DNA of 64,000 bases from Artocarpus heterophyllus (taxonomy: Eukaryota; Streptophyta; Magnoliopsida; Rosales; Moraceae). The notes under the pieces were generated by a model. It was not told the origin of the DNA. It saw only the letters and a program-made list of their open reading frames with translations, and ran no database searches. Location of the stretch: positions 28,536,938-28,600,937 of the forward strand of contig CM046350.1 in NCBI GenBank assembly GCA_025403435.1, read 5' to 3'. Every line of letters starts with the position of its first letter. Position 1 is the stretch's first letter. Below are positions 12,191 to 25,051 of the stretch, piece after piece. Position numbers and translations under genes: made by a program.

Positions 12191-13958
12191 AAAGTGCCTT
12201 AAGCACAATTTCATAGAAACATATCTTTCATTACGTTGACCATTTTAAAACTTATTCCATTTTTATCTTAAGGGCCCAAGTGTTGCACCATAAACATCAT
12301 CATAAGCACGCCGTCATGAGAGGAGAAGGGTAGCTAATCCAAAACCAAACATGACATCATAACATTTAATTTCATAACATTGGTGTGCAACACTTATTAG
12401 GTGATACATATATACATAATTTTCATACTTTGAAACATGCCATAATCATCATGCATAACTTTAAATCATGAAAGTCTTTCATAGAATTTCTTAAGGAAAA
12501 TATCCATAAAACCATAATGAATATCATTATGAACATAACATCAAATCTTGTAAAAACGTGTCATGTAGCAGGTGAGAATGTACTTACCTTAAAGCTAGCT
12601 TACTTAATCTTAACGTGATTTGGTGACGACACTGCGGTCTCGTAGTGCTCGTTCCTTGAGTGTTCATGCCATTTATCCATTTAAAGATGCAATAACATTA
12701 ATACATATCATGAAATATCCATTCACATAACGTTCATTCATATAATATTCATGTATACATTCATCACATTTTACAAACATATCTTATAATCATCATTGCG
12801 AAACATAATTTTATCATCTTATAAACATGTTATCATAATTTTTCTCAAATCATAAAATTACCTTAAGCATGTAGAACAAAACAAACCATACATTACAATC
12901 ATGAAAATCTTTTAAAAAAAAACGTTTTCTAATAATTTAAAACACATATACTTTAATTTAATAATTCATACAAACATTTTATTTTCATGCATAAAATTAT
13001 TTCATTATCATAAAATCATTTAAATATATATATATATATATAACATTTCATAAACAAAAAAAATCCAGAAATAGCATTATTAAAACAGTTTTCTCATTGT
13101 ACTCTCATAAAAATTTCATAACATAAAATACATTCATCATACATACATATGCATATTCTTGACAACTTTCATGAAAAACATCATATTTACCCCTTAAATA
13201 TCAATACATTTTTCATACATCAAGATTAAACAGTAATATTTACTGTGAGGGGTAGAAGATAGAAAATCCATATTTCATCATAAAAACGTTGAATCAACTT
13301 GAAACTTAGGAAAACATTTCATAACGCATACATGCATATCATATTGAAATCCAAAACAAATACAATACCTAAAGAAGAATATTGTAGACGAATTGAGAAG
13401 GAGAATTCTTTTTTTCAAAAATACCAGAAAACTAAATTCTTACCTTGAAATATCTTCTCAAAATCCTTGAATTTTAACCAACGAAATATGACTTTTCTTT
13501 AAATTTTCTTGCAGAAAATTTTTGAGAGAGAAGGAAGTGAAATGTGTGGAGAAGAGAAGAGGAAGAGAGAATGAAAGAACGTCTCAGAACTGAGAGAGAA
13601 AATATCTGAGGAAAGAGCGTTAAATTATTATTATTATTTTTTTAACGTAATGTGCATAAAGAAGAGTCATTACTCTTCATTAAGTCAGAAATTTCTGACT
13701 GGTTAGAGAGGCAAGAGGCGTGGAGGAAGGAGAGAATAAGGGGAAGCCAAACAATCACTCACAACTTCCATGTTTTGCCCACTTAAAATTGGAAACCATT
13801 TAAATTGACACAATTAATGCAAGTCAAACCCTTTAATTTCCTTAACTGACAAAATCATTCCTTTATTATGCCAATTAATCATAATTAAATCACCCATTTA
13901 ACGTAATTATCTCAGCCATAAATTTGGAGAGATTTCTACTGACTGCTCGTCAGCCGTG

Positions 13959-14085
13959 TTCGGCCTGCCGATTTTTCCCTTCGCCTGCCGGTTCCACCAA
14001 GTTCGGCCTGCCGATGGGTTTCTTTGGCCTGCAGATCTCGGGCAGTCATTTCGGTCTACCGATCTTAAAAGTTTGGCCTGTCGAA
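13959..14085 (+). repeat. GC-rich motif array 2 in the solo LTR (inverted)
   Basis: About five copies of TTCGGCCTGCCGA and variants, the reverse complement of the array at 11611-11803. The pair makes a long-range inverted repeat spanning about 2.2 kb. Confidence 0.8.
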
Positions 14086-15155
14086 CTGTCCATAAATGCC
14101 ATACATTAAAACATTCAATTCATCATGCATCATAATTAATCATACATTTAAAATTTCACATGAACACTAGAGCACGACGATTCCATGCGGTTGTCACCTG
14201 TCATAAAACTTGACATAAAAAGTTAGTAACATTCACATCATAAATCATATCATATATAGTAATTTATTAATAAAATTCCTTAACAACTTTACTAACTTAA
14301 CATGGTCCATTACATAAAATAGGTGGGTGTTACATTTTCGGTGCAGTTTTGATTTGTTTTTGGAAAATTCTGAGAAAAATTAAATTTGGATATGACCAGA
14401 AATATGAAGTATTTGATCTTGCGGGATTGAAGACTTGAGATGGAAGTTACATGAAGAAGGATACAATTTGAAGATTCAAGGATAAAGAATCGGTAATATG
14501 TTTCGATTATTCTCTTGTAATCTTTATTTTCTTTTCTCTAGGGTGGAACCATAATATTACGGTTATTTATTATTATTTTGCTTGTGGCTTTGCATGATTG
14601 CTTTGCTTGTCTGCATTATAATATGATTTACCATGTATATTAATAACATGTCATATAGAATAGGGAGTGCCGCTCAATTAAAAATTGTTCATGCATGATT
14701 ACAAAATAAAACTTTGATTTCAAAAGATTAAGTGGGAGAAGGTTTTCGAAGAGAGGACCTATAGTCTCCATCGTTGGTCCATAGGTAGCACATGGTGGTT
14801 CCAACCCCAAGAAGGGACTTCATCATGTACTAGGTTAGATCTCCAAGAGGGTAAGGTATTTTAGCATGGTTTATGGTTGCACATCCCTAGTTGGTGATTA
14901 TAAATCATGGATAAAATATTGAAATGATGGTTATGCACTTATGTTAATTTTATTATTCACCTTCCCTTAGAAGCTTTGTTAATAAAATTAACATCCCAAG
15001 AAATGATTATTAATATATGTTGGATCATACGGGTCCTAGATAACATATATTAATCAAAAGGGAATTCATGTTCTTGATTGAATTTGGCAAGACTCTCTTA
15101 GGAGCTTGTTGAATTTTGAGTTGGGAATTATCGTTGTAAGGTTGTGATATTTTCA

Positions 15156-15327
15156 AGGTTTTGACACATAAACGCATTTGTATGCTATACATGATTGTGT
15201 TATCATACTAAATTATTATGATATGTGTGCTTATGTTTGGTAGGTTTTGACACATAAACACATTTGTATGCTATACATGATTGTGTTATCATACTAAATT
15301 ATTATGATATGTTTGCTTATGTTTGGT
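15156..15327 (+). repeat. 86-bp tandem duplication before gag of Element 2
   Basis: Copy 1 (15156-15241) and copy 2 (15242-15327) both begin AGGTTTTGACACATAAAC and differ at only a few bases. The other family members have a single copy. The event duplicated the end of the leader just upstream of the gag ATG at 15354. Confidence 0.92.
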
Positions 15328-15353
15328 ATATGATTCTTTATTATAGATTAAAA

Positions 15354-18300
15354 ATGTCTAAAAATGCTTTATCATCGATACTTGACAAAAACCAATTAAC
15401 CGGATAAAATTATAATGATTCAAAATAGAAGCTGAACATCATCCTATCCTTTGAGAAACTAAAATTTATGCTGATAACTCCGTGTCCTCCCAAGCCTATG
15501 GGAAATTCCGCTAATGAGAAAATCCAAGCGTATGATCACTCGAAAGATGCTAATGATCAGGCCCACTACTATGTTATGGCCAGTATGAATAAATGTACAA
15601 CAAGCTCAACATGAAGATTATAAGACTGTGAAGCAGATCTTGGATAATCTGGAAGACATGTTTAGAGGCCAGGACATAACCAAGTAGCAAGGGGTGCTTT
15701 GGAAACTCTTGAACTACAAGCAGAGATTAGGGACATCTGTAAAGGAGCGTATAACGTTAGTCATGACTTACCTTGCTAAGGCTCAGACCAATGGAGCTGA
15801 CATCGATGCTAAAACTCAGATGACTATGGTCTTTGAGACTTTATCTAAGGAATTTATCTCGTTTAGAGCTACTTTTAATTTAAACGATAGATGAGATATA
15901 ACCTTGATTGAATTGATGAACTAGTTATAGAAGTTTGAACTACTAATCAGGGAGTCTCCTGTTGGTGATGAGGCCAACTTGGCGGCTACCTCTGGTTCCA
16001 ATCTTAACCTAGGGAATGGAAAAAAGCAACGAGCCAAGAATGAGAAGTCTTCAATTCTGACAAATGGCGAGAACAAGAGGAAGAAGAAGAAGAACTCGAA
16101 GAAGCTAAAATGTTTCTTCTGCTGAAAGGTCGGGCACATAAAGAAGAATTGTTGGGACTTCTTTTCCAGAGGAGGTAGATGTGATCTTCTATATTTAGAA
16201 ACTTGTTTGTTTGAGGAATCCGGTGATACTTGGGTCATAGATTCTGGTGCAACTAATCATGTTTGTGTCTCTGTACGGGTTCAAAGAAACGAGAAGTCTG
16301 CTTTGTGAAGACCTCATGCTTCGGATAGGCGATGGATTCTTGGTCTTAGCTAAAGCAGTGGGAGACGTCCATCTTCATTTTGATAATTATAGGATTTTAA
16401 TTTTGCGACATTGTTTTTATGCTCCTAAATTTAAAAGGAATTTAATTTGTATAGCTTGTTTATTCAAAGACTGCTATTTAGTTTCTTTTAATAATAAAGT
16501 GGTGATTCATAAAAACAAATCTTTTGTTTGTTCTAGATAGATACAAAATAATTTATATTTTATTAGACTTGAGATGGACTTACTGCTTAATGCTGAGATA
16601 AATGATAATAACTCTAAAAGACTTAAAACTTCTCACTCTAATATGACTTATCTTTGGCATTTGCAACTTGGTCATATTAACCTAAATAGGATTCAAAGGT
16701 TGGTAAGGAATGGATCTTTGAGTCACTTAAAGGTAGAATCTATATCACAATGTGAATCTTGTTTGGAGGGTAAAATGACCAAAAGACTATTTAGGTCTAA
16801 AGGCAATAGGGCCAAAGGGGTTCTGGAACTTGTGTATAGTGATATTTGCAGACCTATGAACATCCGGGCATGAGGAGGGTATGAGTATTTCATCACTTTT
16901 ATTGATGATTACTCAAGGTATGGGTATGTATACCTAATGCCTCACAAAAGCGAAACTTATAACAAGTTTAGGGAGTTTTAGGCTGAAGTGGAAAAGCGAT
17001 TGGGTAGACCCATAAAGGCACTTTGATCTGATCAAGGTAGTGAATACCTTTCTAATGTGTTCTTGGGAAACTTATTAGAGAATGGGATTCTATCCCATTT
17101 GCCTACGCCGGGCACTCTGCAGCAGAATGGCATAATGGAGAGAAGAAATAGGACTTTGTTGGACATGGTCAGGTCCAGGATGAGTTATTCATCATTACCT
17201 TTGTCCTTTTGGGGATATGCACTACAAACTGCATGTTATCTTTTGAACAATGTGTCTTCAAAATCGGTTCCTAAAACTCCTCATGAGTTATGGTAGAGTA
17301 GGAAGACATCCTTAAACCATATTCGCATATGGGGATGTCTAGCACATGTCCTTTTTAGAGATGCAAATAAGTTGGAAGGATGTTCGAAAGTTTGTGTGTT
17401 TGTATGATATCCAAAAGGGACTAAATTATTTCTATAACCCAAAGGAAAATGAAGTGTGGTTTCAACTAATGCAACTTTCCTTGTGGAGAGTTACAGGGAC
17501 GACTTTAAGCCTCAAAGCAAAGTGGTACTCAAGGAGTTGAAGAGTGATTCGATCACTCCGAGGGTTCTAGTAGAAACCACTCCAATCGGTGTAGAAAAAC
17601 CAAACGAACCCGAACAACAACCTAAGGGGCTTCGACGTAGTGGAAGGATCAGGCGTCAACCCGAGACGTATATGTTCAATGGTGAGGCCTACTTGGCTAA
17701 ACCGGGTGAACATGATAAGGATCCTTACGCTTATGTAGAGGCTATGGAACATGTTGATTCAAAACTTTGGACAGAGGCCATGAACACAAAGTGAAGTCTA
17801 TGGAGACTAATCAACTCTAGAAGCTTGTGGATCTTCCCAAAGGGGTAAAACCTATAGGGTGTAAGTGGATCCACAAGAGGAAAAGATGAGTGGATAGAAA
17901 GGTCGAAACCTTTAAGGCTAGACTGGTAGCTAAGGGAAACACGCAAAAGGAAGGAATTGATTACAAGAAAACCTTTTCGCCTGTAGCCATGCTTAAATCC
18001 ATCTACATTCTCTTGTCCATAGTTGCCGCTCTTGAGTATAAGAGTTGGCAAATGGATGTCAAGACGACCTTTCTAAGTGGCTATCTTGATGAGTCCCTTT
18101 ATGTGGAACGACTAGATGGGTTCAAGGTCAAGGGTCAGGAGGGTAAGGTTTGTAAGCTGCTAAAGTTAATATATAGACTTAAGCAGGCTTCCCGTTCTTG
18201 GAACATAAAGATTGATCAAGTGATCAGGACTTATGGGTTTGCACAAAATGTGGACAAACCATATGTATACAAACACATTAAGGATGGGAAGGGGGCTTTT

Positions 18301-19297
18301 CTACTACTTTATGTAGATGACATTTTGCTAATTGGCAATGACATTGGGGCATTGTCATCGGTCAAATTATGGTTGACCAAGTAGTTTTACATGAAGGACT
18401 TAGGTAAGGCTAATTTTGTTCTAGGTATCCAGATCTTTCGAGATAGAAAGAACAAAATGATAGCTTTGCCTAGGACGGAAACATAGATAAGATTCTCAAG
18501 AGGTTTGCAATGTAAGATTCCAAGGAAGGTGGGCAACCATCTAGGTCTAGGATTACTCTTTCTAAGAAAGATTCTCCAAAGTCTGATGAAAAAAGAGAAT
18601 ACATAAAGAAAGTACCTTAGGCTTCAGCAGTGGGTAGTCTCTTATATGTTATGCTTTGCACATGACTGGCTATTATTATGCAGTCGGGATTGTAAGTCAA
18701 TTTTAGATAGATCCAGGATCGAACCATTAGGTTGTAGTCAAGCATATTTTCAAGTACCTAAGAAGGACCTGAGGGCATATGCTTATGTATTTGGGTGAGG
18801 ACTTAACTCCTCTAGAATACACTAACTCGGATTTCTAATCCTATCTGGATTCGAGGAGATTGACTTTTGGTTTTATGTTTACTCTGACTGGCGGTGCCAT
18901 CAGTTGGAGGAGCATAAAGCAAGATTTCACTTCAGATTCAACGATGGAGGTCGAGTATGTGGCGGCTAGTGATGCTTTGAAAGAAGCAGTGTGGCTCCAC
19001 AAATTCCTTGGGGATCTTGAGGTTGTTCCTGGTATGGATAAGGTGGTATCACTGTACTGTGATAATAGTGCAGCGGTAGCTAATGTTAAGGAACCAAGAT
19101 TTCACAAGAAGAGTAAGCAAATTGATCGAAAATATCATGTTATAAAGGAGTTCTTAGAAGGCGGGCTTATCGCTGTGTGCAAAATTGGGTTAGAGGACAA
19201 TTTACCTAATCCATTTACAAAGACACTTACTGGGAGAGTCTTTGACAGGCATGTGGAAGCTATGGGGATGCCAGATTTGTCATATTTACTCACTTAG
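15354..19297 (+). pseudogene. Heavily decayed copia gag-pol, Element 2
   Basis: It starts at the conserved MSKNALSS ATG and ends at the TAG at 19295-19297, matching elements A and B in length. Stops and frameshifts are frequent, and the longest open pieces are 15694-15894, 16247-16540, 16574-16873, 17057-17296, 17890-18384 and 18860-19297. The Gag zinc knuckle near 16110 has its Gly codon turned into a stop. The protease DSG near 16238 is intact. In integrase the second catalytic Asp region survives, but a neighbouring Arg is a stop. The reverse transcriptase YVDD near 18310 is intact, followed soon by a stop. RNase H carries its acidic residues. A dead, old relative of Element 1. Confidence 0.93.
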
Positions 19298-19311
19298 TGC
19301 AAGTGGGAGAT

Positions 19312-21188
19312 TATTAGACATATATGCACTGAGGAGTAAAAATGTAATATACTTTTAGAGACATTTTCATCAATAAAAAATTTATTTTTTATTTATATAC
19401 CAAATCTTGTCTTCTTTCATTCATACTTGTTGAATGTATGATAAGCAAACAAAAGTCTGGACTGTCGGTCTAAACCTTTGAGAATTAGGCATATGATGGA
19501 CAGTTATACAAAAGACACGATTCTTGAGGTGACGGTCTAAATCATAAGATCTGCAATTGAGCGAATAAAGTTGGGCGCTTTATTCATACAAAAATTCTTA
19601 TGTTGTCTATATCCCTAACAGGAGATGGTTTCTCTTGGCCATCGGAGGACGACTCTATGAACAGAAACATTAGTGCATTGTCATGGGTGACGATGCATTG
19701 GATCAGAACATAAAGTGAGTTGATTTGGAATAATAATTTTGTCTTGACAAATCGATTCACTTTAGACAATCATTTGCATTGTATGTTAATCCTGAGATGA
19801 ATAGTGGGCCCGTTGTCTTGACTTATGTCTTTTGATGTACCAAAGTGTGACATCCATATTTTATGTTGGTACGCATGTCGGTAAGTTGGAGGCATGACTC
19901 TTGATAGCGTAAACTTGTTATTCGTAGATATGGAATCCATAATTCCTCTTCAGGACTAGTTGATATCCTCTTATATGTATTAGTCTGTAATTAGAACACT
20001 AGAGTACTCAACCATTTGGATACATAGGTGTAACCAAATGGTATACTATCTTTAGATGGTGAGAAAATAGAATGTAAGATAAAAATAATTGAGAGTGCAG
20101 CTCTAAGCTTTTAGTGGAGTAGCATTAGAGTTGATGATTATAAAATATATATCTGGGATATTGGGTTTCATAATTATCAAGAGTTTGAATTATATAGGTC
20201 CATCAGGTCCCCTTTGTTAGGTCATAAAAAATCCTATAACAAAACGGCACGCTTTTTCAATAATTGATGACTTATGTCAAATTATCAGATTGGCTGAAAA
20301 TTCGATAGGATCAGATAATTCATCTCTATTTATTAGTTGAATTAATTTTGTGAAAATTAATTCAAGATAAACCTGTTGAATTATCGAGATCAGATAATTC
20401 ATGTCTATTTATCAGTTGGATTAATTTTAAATAAATTAATTCAAGAAAAACTTGTTAAATTATCAAGAATATTTATTTTCCTAGAGATTATCTAGATATG
20501 ACTATTTTAATCAAATAACTTCTCTATTTGGCTGTTTGAATTAAAACTGAGGCTCTACCCTAAGAATCTCGAGTGAGAAATAAAAGATTCGAGGGATCAT
20601 TTATTGTAAGTTCGGTAGGCCGGTCTTCAGGTTCGGCCTGTCGATGGAGTAAGTTTGACATGCTGATCTACCAGTTTGGCCTGCTGACCGAGCGATAAAT
20701 AGATCATGTGTTTTCATGTAGATTTTATTTGATATTGATTCTGATTCGAATTTTCAACGTCTTATATGATAAGGATTGACCCCTGGGCCCAACTTCTATA
20801 AATAAGGGAGTAAGACTCATTGTTATTTAGATCAATTAAGAGATTAAGAGTGAGACTTTGTTAGTGTGGCTTTAAAACTCCCTACGAGCTATTGTTCACA
20901 CATCACGAACTATAGCTTTGGGTTTTCTCAATTGGTTGGAAGGAGAGTCGCATGGTGGAAGAGCTATACGAGTGTGCCCACACACACACCGGTCATGGAT
21001 ACAGAATAGCCAGTTGGTTGAGGTCTTTCTACAACGTCCTTTCTCTTCATCGATTATGGGAGCTTTTTAGCAAAAAAATGTTAGTAAGATCTAGTTAATT
21101 TATGCATATAGCATGTCAAACTTGTGTTTTGGAAAATACTTTGGTATAAAATTTTTTTAAAATTCCACTGCATACTATTTTTCTAACA
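19312..21188 (+). repeat. 3' LTR of Element 2
   Basis: It begins TATTAGACATA (TG decayed to TA) after the polypurine tract AAGTGGGAGA and ends TTCTAACA. At 1877 bp it is shorter than the 5' copy; one missing part is the stretch after about 20095 that other LTRs fill with the AAGACAGAACTTGTCC region. A TATAAATA lies at 20797-20804. Confidence 0.92.
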
Positions 21189-21722
21189 CGTGTTACCAAC
21201 ACAAGAGGAGTTGTGGATAAAATCATGTCAAGCTCCCAATAGATAGTTTGAGAATCCAAGAGTAGCAGCAATTGGGAACTTGGTTGTAAGTTTATTGAAC
21301 ATAAACTATTAATTTGTAATTTAATACCTGTTGAAGGATGTTAAGAATAACATGATTTTGTTGTTGTTTTACAAGATGAGTACATGATGCAACAAAGTCA
21401 AGGAAGCTTTCAATCTGCTGGTAACGATGACACATTGACAAGGGTACTAGGGAACCTGAGACATTGAGGATGTGTTCACGGTCAATCGAAGTATGTGAAG
21501 CAGTCCCAATACTTCAACTTCCAATAAAGTTCGAAATTGAATTCCCAAATGTTAAAGATGTAGATGGAAATTGTAGAACTGCGAGTCTTGTGGCCGAGCT
21601 CATTTGCCAAGGATGTGCTAGGTTGGCAGATGATAGAATCTTACAATGAAATAGCTTCAAGGCTAGTTGTAGCCTCCCTGACAATGTAGCAAAAGCTCCA
21701 CAAGCTCTAGAAGTCCAATTGT
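21189..21722 (+). pseudogene. CACTA gene relic (Transposase_24-like motif)
   Basis: At about 21384-21520 one frame reads a DDTLTRVLGN stretch, then a stop, then a segment with GCVHGQSKYV. This resembles the DDxLTxxLG...EHxGRVRG signature I associate with the Transposase_24 type proteins of plant CACTA elements. The surrounding bases have no open frame; the 61-codon frame at 21464-21649 overlaps the motif in another frame and is not convincing. It may be an exon-intron relic. Element 2 sits immediately to its left, so Element 2 may have landed in this gene. The assignment rests on motif memory only. Confidence 0.45.
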
Positions 21723-24700
21723 CACCTTGAGACAGAAATAGTTTGTGCTATTTTTTGTCTCTGTAAATGTCAATGCCTAGAATTCTCTTAGCTATACCCA
21801 AATCCTTCATATCGAACTCAGAGTTTAGCATGTTCTTTACCTTTTTAATCACACTTACACTCTTACTTGTTATTGACATATCATCCACATAAAGTAATAA
21901 GAATACAACTGACTCTGTATTTCCATCTTGAAAATAAAGACAAGAATCATAACTACTCCTTCTAAACCCAATATTAATTATATAATGGTCAAATCTTTTG
22001 TACCATTGCCTTAGTGACTGTTTCAAACCATACAATGATCTTTTAAATAAACAAACCTTTTCACCTTTGCTCTTAACCTCAAATCCAGGTAGTTGCTTCA
22101 TGTAGATCATCTCTTTTAAGTCACCATGTAAAAAAGCGGTCTTTACATCTATTCGCTCTAACTACTAATCTCCTTGAACCACTAAAGCTAATGTAGTCTA
22201 ATTGTCTTATACTTCACTACTTGTGAAAAAATTTCAGTGTAGTCCATTTCTTCTACCTGTATAAAACCTTTAGCCATCAATCTTGCTCTGAACCTTTTGG
22301 GTTCATTTGGAGTTGCACCTTCATTCAATTTGAAGATCCACTTACAATCCACTATCTTTTTTTTTTTACGATTGTCAACAAGAATCCAAGTCTTATTCTT
22401 CCACAGAGACCACATTTCTTTAAGCATTGCATCCTTCTACTTACTTGCCATCTTACCACATACTACTTCTTGACAGTTTTTGGGCTCAAGGTCTTCGATT
22501 TACTCAACAGTATTGAGTACATAAGCTATTATATTACCTCCTTGATGCCTTTCTGGAGGCCTTATATTTCATTTTTGCCTATCCCTTGACAAGACATAAT
22601 CACTTAAATCTTCAGCAGCATCCATGTGCTCTTCCACATCATTGGGTACTTAAGCTACATTTTCTTGCATAGTTTGGTCCTTCTCAAGAATATTTTGATC
22701 GGTCTCACGTTGTTGAATAACATGATTTGGTGTAGAGTCTTTCTCCACCTCAATCTATAGTTTCTTAGTAGAATTTATATTTATATTTGCATGTTTAGTA
22801 GAAATGGCAGAATCTTTTTCTTGATTTAAATATGTCATACTGTGTTCATTAAGTACAACATCCCTACTAATCAAGATTTTAAAGTGTGGACCATCTCTAT
22901 AACACAATCTATAACCTTTCACACCCTTGGGATATCCTAAGAAAATACAAGGCTTAGACCTAGGATCCAACTTACCCTCTTTTTGATGTGTGTAACCAAC
23001 CATCAAAATACCCTAAGGTTAGACAGATTTGGAGGTTTTCTCGACCAAAATTCTTCAGGAGGCTTATAGGGGCTTCTATTAATTAAGTAACATGCAGTAT
23101 TCATAGCCTCCCCCAAAAAAAATTTCGACAAACCTACCCCAAACAGCAGGCATTTCACCCTTTCTCTAAGTGTCTTATTCATTCATTTTGCTACTTCATT
23201 TTGTTGAGGATTTTTCTTAACAGTTCTGTGCCTAAGTATGCCTGTCTCTTTACAAAATTCAGTGAAAATATCATGAAAAAATTCCATTCCATTATCTGTT
23301 CTTAAGGCCTTTAAGGTCTTATTAGTTTGATTTTCTGCCAAATTTTTTCACTGCTTAAACTTGTTAAAACATTCATCCTTTTGCTTTAAGAGATAGATCC
23401 ATACCTTTCTTGAGTGATCAACAACAATAGACAGAAAGTATGTATGGCCACCGTGCATTGGAATTCTTTCTAGTCCCTATAAATCAGCATAAACATGCTC
23501 CAACGGAGATCTTGCTCTATGCATTGAGGCTGCAAACTTTAGTCTGTGCTACTTTCCCAGTATGCACTGCTTATAGAACTCTAGGCGAGTAATTTTCTGC
23601 TTTCCCAATAGCCCTTGTTTGCTGAGCTCCTATAGGCCACATTCACTCACATCGCCTCGTCTCCTATGCCACAAAGTAGCAGTGCTTTCACCCTTAGTTG
23701 CAACTGTTGCAATCCCATTCACTGTATGGCCTTACAACGTGTAAAAACCATGTTCTTTGGTTCCCTTTAGAGTTACAAGAGAGCCTTTTAATACTTTTAG
23801 GGACCTTTTCTCCGCCTTGTAAGAAAAGCCTTCATCATCCAAAGAACCTAGAGAAATTAGATTTCTTCTAAGCTCTAGAATGTGTCTAACATTCTTCAAC
23901 AATAAGGTTGTGCCATTGTTTAGTTTGAGAGTAACTGAACCAATACCAATCATTGTACAAGAATGATTGTTTCTCATTAGTACCTACCACCATTTATCCT
24001 TTCATATTTAGTAAACAGGGATCTTTTACAACACACATGGTATGTGCACCCTGAATCCAAGAACAATTCATTCTCATGTTGGTTTGTACCAACAGCTAGT
24101 ATTTTTGAATTGTCATACCCATCAACTTGATTTGTTGCGGCTGTTGCATCTTCTTTAGTCATTTTCTGTTCTACAATTTTCTTTTTCCATTCATTTGCAA
24201 AATCTTTTAATGTGGTCGATCTCATTACAATAATAGCACTTTCTCTGACTTATTCTTGACTTTGATTTGGAATTGGGTCTGAACTTAGATTTGATTGGTT
24301 CCTTCTTTGTAGGTTTGCCCCGAGAAAATAAGCCTTCATCGCCATGGGAGTCCTTCTTCTGTGTTGCTTCGTTCTTTAACTCCAGTTCGTTGGACCTTAG
24401 AGCAGATAATGCGTCTTCTAAAGAAAGGCTTTCCCAGCCATACTTAATTACATTTTTCACATCCTTAAATGTTTCAAGCAGGGAGATTAGCAAAATAACT
24501 GCCTAATTTTCATCCTATACTTTTTCACCAATATTAGCGAGATGAATAATAATCTTATTAAACTCATCAAGATTCTTTTCAAGACTATTGTTTGTATCCA
24601 TCTTAAAACTAAATCGACTCTCTTTATGATAGATTTAGTTCGTTAATGATTTAGTCATGAACAATTGTTCTAACTGGAGCCATAATTCTGCGGTAGTGTC

Positions 24701-24975
24701 ATCATCGTTCACTTGTCTAAGAACGTTGTTGGCGAGGTAGAGGATGATGGTAGAATATGCAATTTCTTGCATCTCTACCTTTTCGTCATTAGTACCCCTT
24801 GAAATCCCTCATGTCTCCCAGAGCCTTGGCAACCTTTTGCTAAACCAAGATTGCCTTAACTTTCTTCCTCTTGAGGCCAAAATCCCTAGACCCATCAAAT
24901 TTTTCTAATTCAAACTTTGTTGTTCCCACACCGTCTGATTTGACTAAATCACTTCCAAGAACGTCGATCAAGAAA
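21723..24975 (-). pseudogene. Broken, 3'-truncated copia gag-pol, Element 3
   Basis: Gag begins near 24975 with a recognisable FELEKFDGS-type N terminus but no clear ATG, and has several stops. The zinc knuckle CX2CX4HX4C is intact at 24197-24238 (minus). The protease DSGCTYH lies near 24055, the GAG-pre-integrase region at 23977-23732, and a much interrupted integrase follows. An LGYP-type motif occurs near 22935. The reverse transcriptase frames are 22427-22188 and 22110-21748; the catalytic YVDD is at 21891-21880 and intact. Similarity fades around 21722 soon after the RDKK motif, so the C-terminal reverse transcriptase and RNase H are absent. Multiple stops and frameshifts make it non-functional. 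Confidence 0.88.
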
Positions 24976-25035
24976 AAGTAGAATCCAGATAACCCTATTT
25001 CAGATCTTCCAAGAAACTAAAGCCCAATTATCCCA

Positions 25036-25047
25036 GCTTTGATGCCA
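25036..25047 (-). other. Primer binding site of Element 3
   Basis: On the minus strand it reads TGGCATCAAAGC, two differences from the initiator-Met type TGGTATCAGAGC. It lies four bases from the LTR end. Confidence 0.75.
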
Positions 25048-25051
25048 CTAT

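Larger units (their letters stand above)
11245..14334 (-). repeat. Solo LTR of an unrelated family, 3.1 kb, inverted
   Basis: Perfect 5-bp target-site duplications (ttttc at 11240-11244 and 14335-14339) bracket a segment absent from the other leaders. Read on the minus strand it starts TGTAACACCC and ends GGGGCGTTCTA, the short inverted termini typical of many plant LTRs, with the last CA decayed to TA. There is no internal gag-pol, so it is most simply a solo LTR left by LTR-LTR recombination. Its size and termini suggest a Ty3/gypsy family, but this is inference. It carries two arrays of the same GC-rich motif as the copia host. Confidence 0.8.
10473..15353 (+). other. Leader of Element 2, interrupted
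   Basis: The untranslated leader is equivalent to 720-2385 of Element 1. Degenerate GC-rich motifs run from about 10978 to 11210. The inverted solo LTR 11245-14334 splits it, and an 86-bp tandem duplication lies just before gag. A TTAA-rich simple run lies at about 10660-10692. No coding potential is seen. Confidence 0.8.
8445..21188 (+). mobile_element. Element 2: decayed Ty1/copia element with nested solo LTR
   Basis: LTRs at 8445-10458 and 19312-21188 enclose a leader and a heavily mutated gag-pol. Target-site duplications are cgtgc (8440-8444) and cgtgt (21189-21193), matching at 4 of 5 bases. The leader is interrupted by a 3090-bp insertion (11245-14334). Sequence and layout match Element 1, but divergence is clearly greater, so this is an older copy of the same lineage. 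Confidence 0.93.
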
